Positions 37,849 to 48,136 of a DNA stretch of 64,000 nt are shown here, one piece after another. A program made the position numbers and the translations under genes. Origin of the DNA: Paraburkholderia kirstenboschensis (GTDB lineage: Bacteria > Pseudomonadota > Gammaproteobacteria > Burkholderiales > Burkholderiaceae); contig NZ_CAJHCR010000001.1 of assembly GCF_904848585.1 (NCBI RefSeq), positions 806,001 to 870,000 on the forward strand, in the 5' to 3' direction. The notes under the pieces were generated by a model. The model had not been told where the DNA came from and searched no databases. It saw only the letters and a program-made list of their open reading frames with translations. Every line of letters begins with the position of its first letter. Position 1 is the stretch's first letter.

Positions 37849-38379
37849 ATGAGACTCACCACGAAAGGCCGTTTCGCCGTCACGGCGATGATTGACCTGG
37901 CGCTGCGCCAGGAGCAGGGCCCGGTGACGCTTGCGGGTATCAGCCAGCGCCAGCATATCTCCCTGTCGTACCTCGAGCAGCTCTTTGGCAAGCTGCGTCG
38001 CCATGAAATCGTCGAGTCCGTGCGCGGACCGGGCGGCGGCTATAACCTTGCCCGCCGTGCTGAAGACGTGACGGTGGCCGACATCATCATCGCGGTGGAC
38101 GAGCCGCTCGACGCAACTCAATGCGGCGGCAAGGGCTCGTGCGAGGGCACGAAGCAGCACGACGGTCATTGCATGACCCATGAGCTGTGGTCCACGCTGA
38201 ACCAGAAAATGGTCGAGTACCTGGATTCGGTCTCCCTGAAAGATCTGGTCGATCAGCAGCGTTCGCGCGAAGGCGCGCCGGCCGTCCTGCGCGACAGGCG
38301 CAGCGAGGCGCCGGCGGTCGAGCCGGTCCGCGTGGCGCCTAAAGGGCCCAATTCCGTTTTCAACATGGCCGGTTCCTGA
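37849..38379 (+). CDS. iscR: Fe-S cluster assembly transcriptional regulator IscR
   Basis: A 176-residue Rrf2-family regulator. The winged helix-turn-helix begins MRLTTKGRFAVTAMIDLAL, with the recognition helix at about 38-60 (SLSYLEQLFGKLRRHEIVESVRGPGGG). The cluster ligands are C92, C98 and C108 with H111 following; in E. coli the third cysteine is at 104, so the loop is four residues longer here. With a [2Fe-2S] cluster it represses the isc operon when cluster supply is adequate. Two IscR-like sites overlap its promoter. First gene of the isc operon. Confidence 0.96.
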   Translation: MRLTTKGRFAVTAMIDLALRQEQGPVTLAGISQRQHISLSYLEQLFGKLRRHEIVESVRGPGGGYNLARRAEDVTVADIIIAVDEPLDATQCGGKGSCEGTKQHDGHCMTHELWSTLNQKMVEYLDSVSLKDLVDQQRSREGAPAVLRDRRSEAPAVEPVRVAPKGPNSVFNMAGS

Positions 38380-38451
38380 GGCGCGGCACGACATCACCGC
38401 AGCCCATAGCGAATTCAGAAGCCAGAGCACACGACGTCCCCGGAGCGATAG

Positions 38452-39675
38452 ATGAACAACGACATTCCCCACCTGCCCATTTACATGGACTACAGCGCGA
38501 CGACCCCGGTCGACCCGCGCGTGGTGGACAAGATGATTCCGTATCTGCGCGAGCAGTTCGGCAACCCCGCATCGCGCAGTCACTCGTATGGCTGGACGGC
38601 GGAGCGCGCAGTCGAAGAAGCGCGCGAGAACGTCGCGGCGCTGGTCAACGCCGACCCGCGCGAAATCATCTGGACCTCGGGCGCAACCGAGTCGGACAAC
38701 CTCGCGATCAAGGGCGCCGCGCACTTCTACAAGAGCAAAGGCAAGCACGTCATCACGGTGAAGACCGAGCACAAGGCCGTGCTCGACACCTGCCGCGAGC
38801 TCGAGCGTGAAGGCTTCGAAGTCACGTATCTTGATGTGAAGGACGACGGTTTGATCGACCTGGAGAAGTTCAAGGCGGCGATTCGCCCGGACACGATCCT
38901 CGTGTCGATCATGTCGGTGAACAACGAGATCGGCGTGATTCAGGACATCGAGGCGATTGGCGAGATCACCCGTGAAAAAGGCATTATTTTTCACGTGGAC
39001 GCGGCGCAGGCCACAGGCAAGATCGAGATCGATTTGCAAAAGCTGAAGGTCGACCTCATGTCGTTCTCGGCGCACAAGACTTATGGCCCGAAGGGCATCG
39101 GCGCGTTGTACGTGCGCCGCAAGCCGCGTGTGCGTATCGAGGCGCAAATGCACGGCGGCGGTCACGAGCGCGGCATGCGTTCGGGCACGCTGGCGACGCA
39201 CCAGATCGTCGGCATGGGCGAAGCATTCCGGCTCGCGCGCGAAGAAATGGCAACGGAAAACGAGCGCATTCGCATGCTGCGCGACCGCTTGCTGCGCGGG
39301 CTGTCGGAGATCGAAGAAGTGTATGTGAACGGCGACATGGAAAAGCGTGTGCCGCACAACCTGAACATCAGCTTTAATTTCGTCGAAGGCGAATCGCTGA
39401 TCATGGCGGTGAAGGACGTGGCGGTGTCGTCGGGTTCGGCGTGTACGTCGGCTTCGCTGGAACCGTCGTATGTGCTGCGCGCGCTCGGCCGTAACGACGA
39501 ACTGGCGCACAGCTCGATCCGCTTCACGGTGGGCCGCTTCACGACCGAGCAGGACGTCGACTACGTGATCAATCTGCTGAAGACGAAAATTTCGAAGCTG
39601 CGCGATCTGTCGCCGCTGTGGGAAATGCATCAGGACGGCATCGACATTTCGACCATTCAGTGGGCAGCGCACTGA
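38452..39675 (+). CDS. iscS: cysteine desulfurase IscS
   Basis: A 407-residue PLP enzyme that releases sulfur from cysteine as an enzyme-bound persulfide for Fe-S clusters, tRNA thiolation and cofactors. The PLP lysine is K209 in [12 protein letters not shown], and the persulfide cysteine is C331 in [21 protein letters not shown], in the extended loop typical of IscS. It starts three residues later than some homologues, after a CCGGAG ribosome binding site. It follows iscR by 72 bases and precedes iscU by 71. Confidence 0.98.
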   Translation: MNNDIPHLPIYMDYSATTPVDPRVVDKMIPYLREQFGNPASRSHSYGWTAERAVEEARENVAALVNADPREIIWTSGATESDNLAIKGAAHFYKSKGKHVITVKTEHKAVLDTCRELEREGFEVTYLDVKDDGLIDLEKFKAAIRPDTILVSIMSVNNEIGVIQDIEAIGEITREKGIIFHVDAAQATGKIEIDLQKLKVDLMSFSAHKTYGPKGIGALYVRRKPRVRIEAQMHGGGHERGMRSGTLATHQIVGMGEAFRLAREEMATENERIRMLRDRLLRGLSEIEEVYVNGDMEKRVPHNLNISFNFVEGESLIMAVKDVAVSSGSACTSASLEPSYVLRALGRNDELAHSSIRFTVGRFTTEQDVDYVINLLKTKISKLRDLSPLWEMHQDGIDISTIQWAAH

Positions 39676-39746
39676 CGCGCCGGCTGGTCGAATTTGATCG
39701 CGCTTTTATCCGATTGGCAGATTGAAACGAATTAAGGAGTGTAATC

Positions 39747-40160
39747 ATGGCTTATAGCGACAAGGTTCTGGATCACTACGAAAACCCGCGCAACGTCGGC
39801 TCGTTTGCGAAAGACGACGACACGGTCGGCACCGGCATGGTCGGCGCGCCCGCTTGCGGCGACGTGATGAAGCTGCAGATCCGCGTGGGCGCGGACGGCA
39901 TCATCGAAGACGCGAAGTTCAAGACGTACGGCTGCGGTTCGGCGATCGCATCGAGCTCGCTCGTCACCGAATGGGTCAAGGGCAAGACGCTCGATCAGGC
40001 TATGTCGATCAAGAACACGCAGATCGCCGAAGAGCTCGCGTTGCCCCCGGTGAAGATCCACTGCTCGATTCTCGCGGAAGACGCGATCAAGGCAGCGGTC
40101 GCCGACTACAAGCAACGTCACGGCGCAGCGGTCGAAGAAAGCGACAAGCAACACGCTTGA
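39747..40160 (+). CDS. iscU: Fe-S cluster scaffold IscU
   Basis: A 137-residue scaffold protein on which the [2Fe-2S] cluster is built. Cluster ligands are C37, D39 (PACGD), C63 and C106. The chaperone recognition motif LPPVK at 99-103 is intact, so HscA can release the cluster. A perfect AAGGAGTG ribosome binding site precedes the ATG, fitting high expression. It receives sulfur from IscS and passes clusters to apoproteins with HscA/HscB. Confidence 0.98.
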   Translation: MAYSDKVLDHYENPRNVGSFAKDDDTVGTGMVGAPACGDVMKLQIRVGADGIIEDAKFKTYGCGSAIASSSLVTEWVKGKTLDQAMSIKNTQIAEELALPPVKIHCSILAEDAIKAAVADYKQRHGAAVEESDKQHA

Positions 40161-40290
40161 AGCTTTGGGTTCGGGAGCGATCGGGTGAAGGGAAGCGGGC
40201 GGCGCGGCTACATGCGCCGTCAGGCATGAGCGACATTTGATGCAGGCAGGGCAGCGGTGCGTCGGAACGCACCGCGCAATGAGAAACGCT

Positions 40291-40614
40291 ATGGCAATTA
40301 CGTTGACCCAGAAGGCAGCACAGCACGTCCAGAAGTATCTGACCCGTCGCGGTAAAGGCGTGGGCCTGCGCGTCGGCGTGCGCACCACCGGCTGCTCCGG
40401 CTTGGCTTACAAGCTCGAGTACGTGGACGAACTCGCGCCCGAAGACGAGGTGTTCGAATGCAACGGCGTGAAGATCATTGTCGACCCGAAGAGCCTTGCA
40501 TATATCGACGGAACCGAACTCGACTTCGCGCGCGAAGGGCTGAACGAAGGCTTCAAGTTCAATAACCCGAATGTGAAAGACGAGTGCGGCTGCGGCGAGT
40601 CGTTCCGCGTCTAA
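40291..40614 (+). CDS. iscA: A-type iron-sulfur carrier IscA
   Basis: A 107-residue carrier with the three conserved cysteines C35 (TTGCSG), C99 and C101 (CGCGESF). The ATG at 40291 starts [10 protein letters not shown], as in the family; an upstream in-frame ATG at 40237 is not family-like. It binds iron or [2Fe-2S]/[4Fe-4S] clusters and delivers them to target proteins. A terminator-like hairpin lies 28 bases after its stop, splitting the operon here. Confidence 0.97.
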   Translation: MAITLTQKAAQHVQKYLTRRGKGVGLRVGVRTTGCSGLAYKLEYVDELAPEDEVFECNGVKIIVDPKSLAYIDGTELDFAREGLNEGFKFNNPNVKDECGCGESFRV

Positions 40615-40641
40615 CTCGAACACTTCCGCGTGCAGCGGACC

Positions 40642-40665
40642 AAAGGCGGCGCGGGCCGCCTTTTT
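40642..40665 (+). terminator. terminator-like hairpin between iscA and hscB
   Basis: AAAGGCGGC (40642-40650) pairs with GCCGCCTTT around GCGG, and the strand ends in TTTTT. By sequence it is a normal Rho-independent terminator, placed inside what is otherwise a continuous isc operon. Confidence 0.75.
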
Positions 40666-40767
40666 AGTTTGCTCCGCGGTTTTCGCGTGAGGTGCAGCCC
40701 TGTTGAGCCGGCTACGCTCTCGACCTCCGCTCAAATGCGCTTTTCTCGACGGAATTTTTTTGATCCG

Positions 40768-41295
40768 ATGGTCTCGCTGAAAGATAGCCACTTCGACCTG
40801 TTTGGTCTCCCTGCGCAATTCGCGCTCGATTCGGACGCGCTCGATCACGCGTATCGCACGGTCCAGGCGCAAGTGCATCCAGACCGCTTCGCGGCAGCCG
40901 GCGACGCACAAAAGCGCATCGCGATGCAATGGGCGACGCGCACGAACGAGGCGTATCAAACGCTGCGCGATCCGTTAAAGCGCGCGACGTATCTGCTGCA
41001 TCTGCGTGGCATCGACGTCGGCGCGCACGACAACACCGCAATGGAGCCGGCGTTTCTGATGCAGCAGATGGAGTGGCGTGAAGGTATTGAAGACGCCGCC
41101 GCGGCAAAGAACGTCGACGCGCTCGACGCCTTGCTCACTGAATTGCGCGACGAAGAACGCGTGCGTATCGAGAAGCTCGGCGCGTTGCTCGACAGCGGCG
41201 TAAATCAGGCGGCGGGCGAGGCGGTGCGGCAGTTGATGTTTATCGAACGGGTGGCGGCGGAAATCGGCGCGCAGATCGAGCGGCTCGAAAACTAG
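40768..41295 (+). CDS. hscB: Fe-S assembly co-chaperone HscB
   Basis: A 175-residue J-protein. The N-terminal J domain holds the HPD motif at 37-39 (QVHPDRF), and a C-terminal three-helix bundle binds IscU. It brings IscU to HscA and stimulates ATP hydrolysis. The ATG at 40768 begins [15 protein letters not shown]; the longer open frame upstream crosses the hairpin and is not family-like. A ribosome binding site is not obvious. Confidence 0.95.
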   Translation: MVSLKDSHFDLFGLPAQFALDSDALDHAYRTVQAQVHPDRFAAAGDAQKRIAMQWATRTNEAYQTLRDPLKRATYLLHLRGIDVGAHDNTAMEPAFLMQQMEWREGIEDAAAAKNVDALDALLTELRDEERVRIEKLGALLDSGVNQAAGEAVRQLMFIERVAAEIGAQIERLEN

Positions 41296-41399
41296 GCGGC
41301 TCGTTTGCAGCGTCGCATCGCAGCGGTGCAAAGCGGCATTGGCATTACATCCAGCAACGCAATTTCAGGACGGAGTCTGACGGCTCCGAGAAGATCCAG

Positions 41400-43271
41400 A
41401 TGGCCTTACTGCAAATCTCCGAACCCGGCATGGCGCCGGCGCCTCATCAGCGGCGTCTGGCGGTCGGTATCGACCTCGGCACGACCAACTCCCTCGTCGC
41501 CGCCGTGCGCAGCGGCGTGCCCGATGTGCTGCCCGACGAAGACGGCCATGTGCTGCTGCCCTCCGTGGTGCGTTACCTGGAGAAGGGCGGCCGCCGTATC
41601 GGCCGCGCGGCCAAGGCCGAGGCGGCGACCGATCCGCGCAACACGATCGTCTCCGTCAAGCGTTTCATGGGACGCGGCAAGGCGGAAGTGGAGGGTGCCG
41701 AAAACGCGCCCTACGATTTCATCGACGCGCCCGGCATGGTGCAGATCCGTACCGTCGACGGTGTGAAGAGTCCGGTCGAAGTATCGGCGGAGATTCTCGC
41801 GACGCTGCGCCAGCGCGCTGAAGACACGCTTGGCGACGAGCTGGTCGGCGCGGTGATCACGGTGCCCGCTTACTTCGACGAAGCCCAACGCCAGGCGACC
41901 AAAGACGCCGCGCGTCTGGCCGGCCTGAACGTGCTGCGCCTGTTGAACGAGCCGACCGCGGCCGCGATTGCCTACGGCCTCGACAACGGCTCGGAAGGCT
42001 TGTACGCCGTCTACGATCTCGGCGGCGGCACCTTCGACCTGTCGATTCTGAAGCTTACGAAAGGCGTATTCGAAGTGCTCGCGGCAGGCGGCGACTCGGC
42101 GCTCGGCGGCGACGATTTCGACCACGCGCTGTATCGCCATGTGCTGGAGCAGGCCGGCATCGCGCCGAAAACGCTCGCGCCCGAAGACGTGCGGCTGCTG
42201 CTCGACAGCGTGCGCACGACCAAGGAGGCGTTGTCGGACGCGGCTGAGGCAACCCTCGCCGTGACGCTTTCCAGCGCCACCAGGATCGATCTGACGATCG
42301 AGGAGGCCACTTTCGAGGCCATCACTCAGGCGCTCGTGCAACGCACGCTCGGCCCGACGAAAAAGGCGTTGCGCGACGCCATGGTTACGACCAAAGAGAT
42401 CAAGGGCGTTGTGCTGGTGGGTGGCGCGACGCGCATGCCGGTGATTCGCCGCGCGGTCGAATCGTTCTTCGGCCAGCCGCCGCTCGTCAATCTCGATCCC
42501 GACCAGGTCGTCGCGCTGGGCGCCGCAATCCAGGCCGACCTGCTCGCCGGCAACCGCGGCGCGGACGGCGACGACTGGCTGTTACTCGACGTGATTCCGC
42601 TGTCGCTCGGCGTCGAGACAATGGGCGGTCTGACCGAGAAAATCATCCCGCGTAATTCGACGATTCCGGTCGCGCGCGCGCAGGATTTCACCACGTTCAA
42701 GGACGGCCAGACGGCGATGGCGATACACGTCGTGCAAGGCGAGCGCGAGCTCGTCAGCGACTGCCGCTCGCTCGCGCGTTTCGAGCTGCGCGGCATTCCG
42801 CCGATGGCGGCCGGCGCGGCGCGCATCCGCGTGACCTATCAGGTGGACGCGGACGGCCTGTTGTCCGTGTTTGCACGCGAGCTCGGCTCGGGCGTGGAGG
42901 CGTCGGTGGTCGTGAAGCCGTCGTACGGTCTCGCCGACGACGACATCGCCAGAATGCTCGAAGACAGCTTCTCCACCGCTGAAGTCGACATGCGCGCCCG
43001 TGCGCTGCGCGAGGCGCAGGTCGAAGCGCGGCGTCTCGTCGAAGCGACCGACGCGGCGCTCGCCGCCGACGCCGAACTGCTCGACGACAGCGAGCGCGCG
43101 GAACTCGACGCGCTGCTGACCGCCTTGCGCAATGTCGCGCAGAGCGACGACGTGGACGCGATCGAAGCAGCAACCAAAAAACTCGCCGAAGGCACCGACG
43201 AATTCGCAGCCCGCCGCATGAACAAGGGCATTCGCCGCGCGCTGGCCGGCCGCAAGCTCGACGAGATCTGA
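41400..43271 (+). CDS. hscA: Fe-S assembly chaperone HscA (Hsp70 type)
   Basis: A 623-residue specialised Hsp70. The nucleotide-binding domain starts with [15 protein letters not shown] and contains [12 protein letters not shown] near residue 208 and [11 protein letters not shown] near 338. The substrate-binding domain recognises the LPPVK motif of IscU. It uses ATP to drive cluster transfer from IscU. It lies 105 bases after hscB and 170 bases before fdx; the latter gap has short CGGCAAG-like repeats but no terminator. Confidence 0.97.
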   Translation: MALLQISEPGMAPAPHQRRLAVGIDLGTTNSLVAAVRSGVPDVLPDEDGHVLLPSVVRYLEKGGRRIGRAAKAEAATDPRNTIVSVKRFMGRGKAEVEGAENAPYDFIDAPGMVQIRTVDGVKSPVEVSAEILATLRQRAEDTLGDELVGAVITVPAYFDEAQRQATKDAARLAGLNVLRLLNEPTAAAIAYGLDNGSEGLYAVYDLGGGTFDLSILKLTKGVFEVLAAGGDSALGGDDFDHALYRHVLEQAGIAPKTLAPEDVRLLLDSVRTTKEALSDAAEATLAVTLSSATRIDLTIEEATFEAITQALVQRTLGPTKKALRDAMVTTKEIKGVVLVGGATRMPVIRRAVESFFGQPPLVNLDPDQVVALGAAIQADLLAGNRGADGDDWLLLDVIPLSLGVETMGGLTEKIIPRNSTIPVARAQDFTTFKDGQTAMAIHVVQGERELVSDCRSLARFELRGIPPMAAGAARIRVTYQVDADGLLSVFARELGSGVEASVVVKPSYGLADDDIARMLEDSFSTAEVDMRARALREAQVEARRLVEATDAALAADAELLDDSERAELDALLTALRNVAQSDDVDAIEAATKKLAEGTDEFAARRMNKGIRRALAGRKLDEI

Positions 43272-43440
43272 AGCTCGCGCCGGTTGCATTGACAGCGCCG
43301 GCAAGCGGCGGCAAGCATCGGCAAACGGCGGCTCGCCGCAGAAACTGAAGCGCGCCGCGCGGACTTAAAAACTCCGCGTGGCGCCAGTAAAATGGCGCGA
43401 ACCTGGTAGAGGCCGCGCCTCGGACCCAAACGGAAAATGT

Positions 43441-43782
43441 ATGCCTCAAATCGTTGTGCTGCCTCACGTCGAACTGTGCCCGGAAGGCGCGGTGATCGAA
43501 GCCGTGCCCGGCAAGAGCATTTGCGACAACCTGCTCGATAACGGCATCGAAATCGAGCATGCCTGCGAGAAGTCGTGCGCCTGCACGACCTGTCACGTGA
43601 TCGTGCGTGAGGGTTTCGCCGCCTTGACGCCGTCCGAGGAAGACGAGGACGATCTGCTGGACAAGGCGTGGGGGCTCGAGCCGGCTTCGCGTCTGTCGTG
43701 CCAGGCGGTTGTGCCGGCCGAGCAGGACCTGGTCGTCGAAATCCCGCGTTACTCGATCAATCACGCGAAGGAAAATCACTAA
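43441..43782 (+). CDS. fdx: ISC-type [2Fe-2S] ferredoxin
   Basis: A 113-residue adrenodoxin-type ferredoxin. Cluster ligands are C42, C48, C51 and C87; C46 is the extra conserved cysteine of Isc ferredoxins. It supplies electrons for cluster assembly on IscU. The ATG at 43441 is chosen because the strand MPQIVVLPHVELCPEG is the family start. iscX follows after 15 bases with an AGGAGG ribosome binding site. Confidence 0.96.
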   Translation: MPQIVVLPHVELCPEGAVIEAVPGKSICDNLLDNGIEIEHACEKSCACTTCHVIVREGFAALTPSEEDEDDLLDKAWGLEPASRLSCQAVVPAEQDLVVEIPRYSINHAKENH

Positions 43783-43797
43783 CAGGAGGACGCAGCC

Positions 43798-43995
43798 ATG
43801 AAGTGGACCGATACGCAAGACATCGCGATGGCCCTGACCGACAAGCATCAGGACGTCGATCCGCAGCAAGTGCGCTTCACCGACTTGCACCGCTGGGTCA
43901 CCGAACTGGAAGGATTCGACGACGATCCGAACCGGTCGAACGAAAAGATCCTCGAGGCGATCCAGGCTGCATGGATCGAAGACGCGGATTACTGA
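43798..43995 (+). CDS. iscX: Fe-S assembly protein IscX
   Basis: A 65-residue acidic protein of the IscX/YfhJ family: KWTDTQDIAMAL at the start, RFTDLHRWV in the middle, and WIEDADY at the C-terminus. It binds IscS and iron and modulates cysteine desulfurase activity. It is the last gene of the isc operon and is followed by a terminator. Confidence 0.95.
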   Translation: MKWTDTQDIAMALTDKHQDVDPQQVRFTDLHRWVTELEGFDDDPNRSNEKILEAIQAAWIEDADY

Positions 43996-44034
43996 GTTTG
44001 CGAGGCGGCTTGCGCTGATGCGGCTGCGGTAAAG

Positions 44035-44066
44035 AAAAAGGCGATTCCATTGGAGTCGCCTTTTTT
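44035..44066. terminator. terminator after iscX
   Basis: AAAAGGCGATTCC and GGAGTCGCCTTTTTT form a stem with one mismatch around a 3-base loop. It ends the isc transcript and, with its A run, may also serve the converging glycine-zipper gene. Confidence 0.85.
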
Positions 44067-44092
44067 ATGCACGTCAGATCAGATGCGCAGCG

Positions 44093-44857
44093 TCAGTCCG
44101 CCACGAGCGTGCCGTTCTGCACACGAACGCGCTGTCCTTGCTGGAATGGCGGCGCTTCGTGATACGTGAAGTAGCGCGTCTTGCCGTTTTCCATCCGAAC
44201 CCGCACCGAATACGACGTCGTGCTGCGGATGTGCTTTTCGACTGAATTGCCGGCAAGGCCGCCGCCGAGCGCGCCGAGCAGTGTCATTGCGGTGCGCCCA
44301 TTGCCGCTGCCGAACTGATTGCCGACCACGCCGCCCGCCACCGCGCCGCCGACCGCGCCAATGCCGGTCCCATGACCTTCCTGACGCGCTTCGGAAATTG
44401 CGACGACCGTGCCGCAACTCGCGCAGTAGGCCGGTTGCGTCGGCTGCTGCTGAGCATACTGCGGCGCGGGCTGTGCCTGTTGCTGTTGCGCGTACTGTTG
44501 CTGCGCGGGAGACGGTGCCGGCGCGCGCTGGGGTTGCGGTTCGGCTTGCTGCGGCGCGGGCTGCTGGACGATCTGACCGGAACTCTGCTGCGCCGACGGG
44601 TTGGCCGGCGCCGCCGAATCGACCACCGCTGGCTGGCCGCTTTGCGGCAGGACCTGCGCCGCCTGCGTCTGGCCGGTGGGCTCGCCGGTGCTGGACGCCT
44701 TGGGGAACATGCCTGTAATTGCCGCCGTCGCGACGAGGCTCGCGATAATGACAGCACCCGCAGCGGTCGCGACGAGCGGATGGAGCCGCCGCTGGGATGT
44801 CGACGATGCCGGGTTCTGCGCCACTGGCGTGGCGGGTTGCGTGTTGGGTCGATCCAT
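44093..44857 (-). CDS. glycine-zipper 2TM domain protein
   Basis: A 254-residue envelope protein. The ATG at 44857 (MDRPNTQPATPVAQ) follows a GGAGG site. A single transmembrane segment lies at about 28-50 (PLVATAAGAVIIASLVATAAI), then a Gln/Pro/Ala-rich stretch (about 60-150), then the glycine-zipper region GTGIGAVGGAVAGGVVGNQFG at about 165-185 and ALGGGLAGNSVEKHI after it. The last part, RVRMENGKTRYFTYHEAPPFQQGQRVRV, is a small beta domain shared with SlyB/Rick-17-type proteins. It resembles outer-membrane lipoproteins of that family but has an anchor instead of a lipobox. Confidence 0.82.
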   Translation of the reverse strand: MDRPNTQPATPVAQNPASSTSQRRLHPLVATAAGAVIIASLVATAAITGMFPKASSTGEPTGQTQAAQVLPQSGQPAVVDSAAPANPSAQQSSGQIVQQPAPQQAEPQPQRAPAPSPAQQQYAQQQQAQPAPQYAQQQPTQPAYCASCGTVVAISEARQEGHGTGIGAVGGAVAGGVVGNQFGSGNGRTAMTLLGALGGGLAGNSVEKHIRSTTSYSVRVRMENGKTRYFTYHEAPPFQQGQRVRVQNGTLVAD

Positions 44858-45048
44858 CTTCGCCTCCGTCTTTGGCAGAGTGACTTGTAATGAGACCAAG
44901 TCTCCGTGAAATCGATCCACGGGACGTTTCCAATTGTAACGATTTGCCGGAAACGGCGCTTTCCGGTACGTACGGCGGCGGGGCTTTTACTAATGGTTAC
45001 ATGCACGACTAGCCAACGCAGTGCCTGGCCCCCGCACAACGCACAACG

Positions 45049-45078
45049 CAAAACGCCCGGCATGAGAGCCGGGCGTTT
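45049..45078 (-). terminator. terminator of lysS
   Basis: AAACGCCCGGC (45051-45061) pairs with GCCGGGCGTTT (45068-45078) around a 6-base loop. Read on the minus strand it ends GCGTTTTGCG, 22 bases after the lysS stop. Confidence 0.75.
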
Positions 45079-45099
45079 CCAAAGAAAACAGTGTAATGC

Positions 45100-46686
45100 T
45101 CAGTCTTCGCGACGCAGATGCGGGAACAGAATCACGTCGCGGATGCTCGGGCTGTCAGTGAGCATCATGACCAGACGGTCAATGCCGATACCGCAGCCAC
45201 CCGCCGGCGGCATGCCGTATTCGAGCGCGCGGATATAGTCGGCGTCGTAGAACATGGCTTCTTCGTCGCCGGCGTCCTTCTGGTCGACCTGCTTCTTGAA
45301 GCGCGCCGCCTGGTCTTCCGGATCGTTCAGCTCCGAGAAGCCATTGGCGATTTCGCGGCCGGTAATGAACAGCTCGAATCGCTCGGTGATGCCTTCCACC
45401 TTGTCCGATGCGCGCGCGAGCGGCGACACCTCGACCGGATAGTCGATGATGTACGTCGGCTCCCACAGTTGCGACTCGGCGGTCTCTTCGAACAGCGCCA
45501 GTTGTAGCGAGCCCACGCCCGCATTCAGGAACTGCGGCTGCGACGCGTCCACGCCGAACTTCTTCAGTTCCGTGCGAAGGAACGCGCTGTCGGCCAACTG
45601 CTCGTTCGTGTACTGGGGCGCGTACTTCTGGATAGCCTCAGTGATCGTCAAACGGTGGAACGGCTTGGCCAGATCGAGTTCGCGCCCTTGATACGTGATC
45701 GTCGCGGTGCCCAGTGCGTCGATCGCGGCCTGGCGGATCAACTGCTCGGTGAAATCCATCAGCCACTTGTAATCGGTGTAGGCCGCGTAGAACTCGATCA
45801 TCGTGAATTCCGGGTTGTGGCGCACGGAGACGCCCTCATTGCGGAAGTTACGGTTGATCTCGAACACGCGCTCGAAGCCGCCCACCACCAGCCGCTTCAG
45901 ATACAGCTCAGGCGCGATGCGCAGGAACATCTGCATGTCGAGCGCGTTGTGGTGCGTGGTGAACGGCTTGGCCGCCGCGCCACCGGGAATGGGGTGGAGC
46001 ATTGGCGTTTCGACTTCCATGAAGTCGGCGTCGGCCATGAATTTGCGGATCGACGAAATTGCCTTCGTACGCGCGACGAACGTCTTGCGCGTTTCCGGCG
46101 TGACGATCAGATCCACGTAGCGCTGGCGATACTTCATCTCCTGGTCCGACAGACCGTGGAACTTGTCCGGCAGCGGACGCAGCGACTTCGACAGCAGGCG
46201 CAGTTCGGTACAACGCACGGAGAGCTCGCCCTTGTTGGTGCGAAACAGCACGCCGCGCGCCGCGACGATGTCGCCCATGTCCCACTTCTTGAAGGCGTCG
46301 TACGTTTGCTGACCGACGTCGGCCGGCGTGATGAAGAACTGGATCTGCCCCGAGCCGTCGCGCACGGTCGCAAAGCTTGCCTTGCCCATCACGCGCTTGA
46401 GCATCATGCGGCCGGCAATCGCTACTTCGAGCGGGTTTGCTTCGAGCGCTTCCTTGTCGGTTTGCTCGAACTGCGATTGCAGATCTTGCGCATGATGCGT
46501 GGGACGGAAATCGTTCGGATAGGCGACGCCTTGCTCACGCAACTCGCGCAGCTTCTCGCGGCGCTCGGCGATGATCTTGTTGTCGTCCACCTCGGGCACG
46601 ACGCTCGGCTGGGCCGCATTCGGCTGGGCCGCATCAGGCTGGGCCGCATCAGGCTGGGCCGCATTAGGCTGGATCGGTTCGTTCAT
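45100..46686 (-). CDS. lysS: lysyl-tRNA synthetase, class II
   Basis: A 528-residue class II synthetase with an N-terminal OB fold (about 70-185, [16 protein letters not shown]) and a catalytic core with [17 protein letters not shown], motif 2 ([25 protein letters not shown]) and motif 3 ([11 protein letters not shown]). It charges tRNA-Lys. Residues 6-27 before the conserved start are a tandem repeat of [10 protein letters not shown], encoded by 15-bp units and absent from the enzyme core. It is followed upstream by prfB on the same strand, as in many proteobacteria. Confidence 0.96.
   Translation of the reverse strand: MNEPIQPNAAQPDAAQPDAAQPNAAQPSVVPEVDDNKIIAERREKLRELREQGVAYPNDFRPTHHAQDLQSQFEQTDKEALEANPLEVAIAGRMMLKRVMGKASFATVRDGSGQIQFFITPADVGQQTYDAFKKWDMGDIVAARGVLFRTNKGELSVRCTELRLLSKSLRPLPDKFHGLSDQEMKYRQRYVDLIVTPETRKTFVARTKAISSIRKFMADADFMEVETPMLHPIPGGAAAKPFTTHHNALDMQMFLRIAPELYLKRLVVGGFERVFEINRNFRNEGVSVRHNPEFTMIEFYAAYTDYKWLMDFTEQLIRQAAIDALGTATITYQGRELDLAKPFHRLTITEAIQKYAPQYTNEQLADSAFLRTELKKFGVDASQPQFLNAGVGSLQLALFEETAESQLWEPTYIIDYPVEVSPLARASDKVEGITERFELFITGREIANGFSELNDPEDQAARFKKQVDQKDAGDEEAMFYDADYIRALEYGMPPAGGCGIGIDRLVMMLTDSPSIRDVILFPHLRRED
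46606..46671 (-). repeat. 15-bp in-frame tandem repeat in the lysS 5' end
   Basis: Four units encoding [20 protein letters not shown], plus a partial QP, run without a break. Units differ at one or two bases. The unit length keeps the frame, so copy number can vary without loss of the enzyme. Confidence 0.85.
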
Positions 46687-46702
46687 GATGGTTTGGTATT
46701 CG

Positions 46703-46730
46703 TGGTCCGCAATCGGTGGTCCGCAATCGG
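46703..46730. repeat. 14-bp direct repeat upstream of lysS
   Basis: TGGTCCGCAATCGG occurs twice in direct tandem (46703-46716, 46717-46730), followed by a diverged third copy TGGCCTGCAATCA. It lies between lysS and prfB, in the lysS leader. Confidence 0.8.
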
Positions 46731-46868
46731 TGGCCTGCAATCAATCAGCCGCAATCAGCGCCTCATATCGCGGTGGCCGGCTTGCGGACAGCCAGTCGGT
46801 GACAGACCTCAGGCGGTAAAAAGATGCGGCGCGGCGCGGCGTTGTGAGCCGTGCCGCGCCGGTCGCAC

Positions 46869-47973
46869 TTAGACGCCTTGTTTCAGGCTCGCGCTGATAA
46901 ACGGATCGAGATCGCCGTCGAGCACGCTCTTCGTATTGCTGATTTCGACGTTGGTGCGCAGGTCCTTGATACGGCTGTTGTCCAGCACGTACGAGCGGAT
47001 CTGGTGACCCCAACCCACGTCGGTCTTGCCCGCTTCGAGCTTGTCCTGCTCGGCCTGACGCTTGCGGATTTCCGCTTCGTACAGGCGCGATTTCAGCATG
47101 GCCATTGCTTCGGCGCGGTTGCGGTGCTGCGAGCGGTCGTTCTGGCACTGCACGACGATGCCCGACGGCAAGTGCGTGATACGCACCGCGGAGTCGGTCT
47201 TGTTGATGTGCTGACCGCCCGCACCGGACGCGCGGTACGTGTCGATACGCAGATCGGCCGGGTTGATGTCCACCTCGATCGAATCGTCGACTTCCGGATA
47301 CACGAACACCGACGAAAACGACGTATGACGCCCGCCCGACGAGTCGAACGGCGACTTGCGCACGAGGCGGTGCACGCCGGTTTCGGTGCGCAGAAAGCCG
47401 TAAGCGTATTCGCCCTCGATCTTGATCGTGGCGTTCTTGATGCCCGCGACGTCGCCGTCGGTCTGCTCCAGCACTTCGGTCTTGAAGCCCTTGCGTTCGC
47501 AGTAGCGCAGGTACTGGCGCAGCAGCATGGACGCCCAGTCGCACGCCTCGGTGCCGCCCGCGCCGGCCTGGATATCCAGGAACGCGTTGTTCGGGTCGGC
47601 CGGATTCGCGAACATGCGGCGAAATTCCATGTCGGCGACGCGCTGTTCGAGCGCTTGTGCGTCCGTTTCGCAGGCGATCAGCGTTTCGTCGTCGCCTTCT
47701 TCACGCGCCATGTCGAACAGGTCTTGCGCGTCGCGCAAGTCGTTGTCGAGCGACGTGAGTTTGCCGACGGTGTCGTCGAGCAGTTTCTTCTCCCGGCCGA
47801 GCGCCTGGGCGTGTTTCGAGTCGTTCCAGACGTCCGGGTCTTCGAGTTCCCGGTTGACTTCGATTAGACGCAGTGCTTTGTCGTCGTAGTCAAAGATACC
47901 CCCGTAGGTCGGCCGCGCGCGTGCGCAGGTCCGCCAGAGAGGCTTCGATCGCGTTGAGACGTTCCGCTTCCAT
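46869..47973 (-). CDS. prfB: peptide chain release factor 2, with programmed +1 frameshift
   Basis: A 367-residue release factor that ends translation at UGA and UAA. Translation starts at ATG 47973 ([16 protein letters not shown]), meets an in-frame UGA at 47892-47890 after 27 codons, and must shift +1 to continue. The shift site is GGGGGTATCTTTGAC: an SD-like G run, then CTT-T-GAC. After the shift [13 protein letters not shown] leads to the stop-codon recognition tripeptide SPF ([11 protein letters not shown]) and the catalytic GGQ ([11 protein letters not shown]). The frameshift makes RF2 level self-regulating. Confidence 0.97.
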
Positions 47974-48136
47974 GTCGATCTTTTATAGCTTCGTAAAAAG
48001 GTGAAATTATAGCCGATCGGCGTGCCGCGCCGCAGGCGCATTGGCGATCCGGCGTGTGTTTGGGATTGATTTTGCGGAGATTTTCGACGCCGCGGCAGAT
48101 TCGCGCAGCGGCGTCGGCGAAGCCGTTAAAGGCGCT

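Noticed and set aside
46869..48041. prfB considered as a frameshifted pseudogene
   Set aside because: The break is the conserved programmed frameshift site, and the rest of RF2 is intact.
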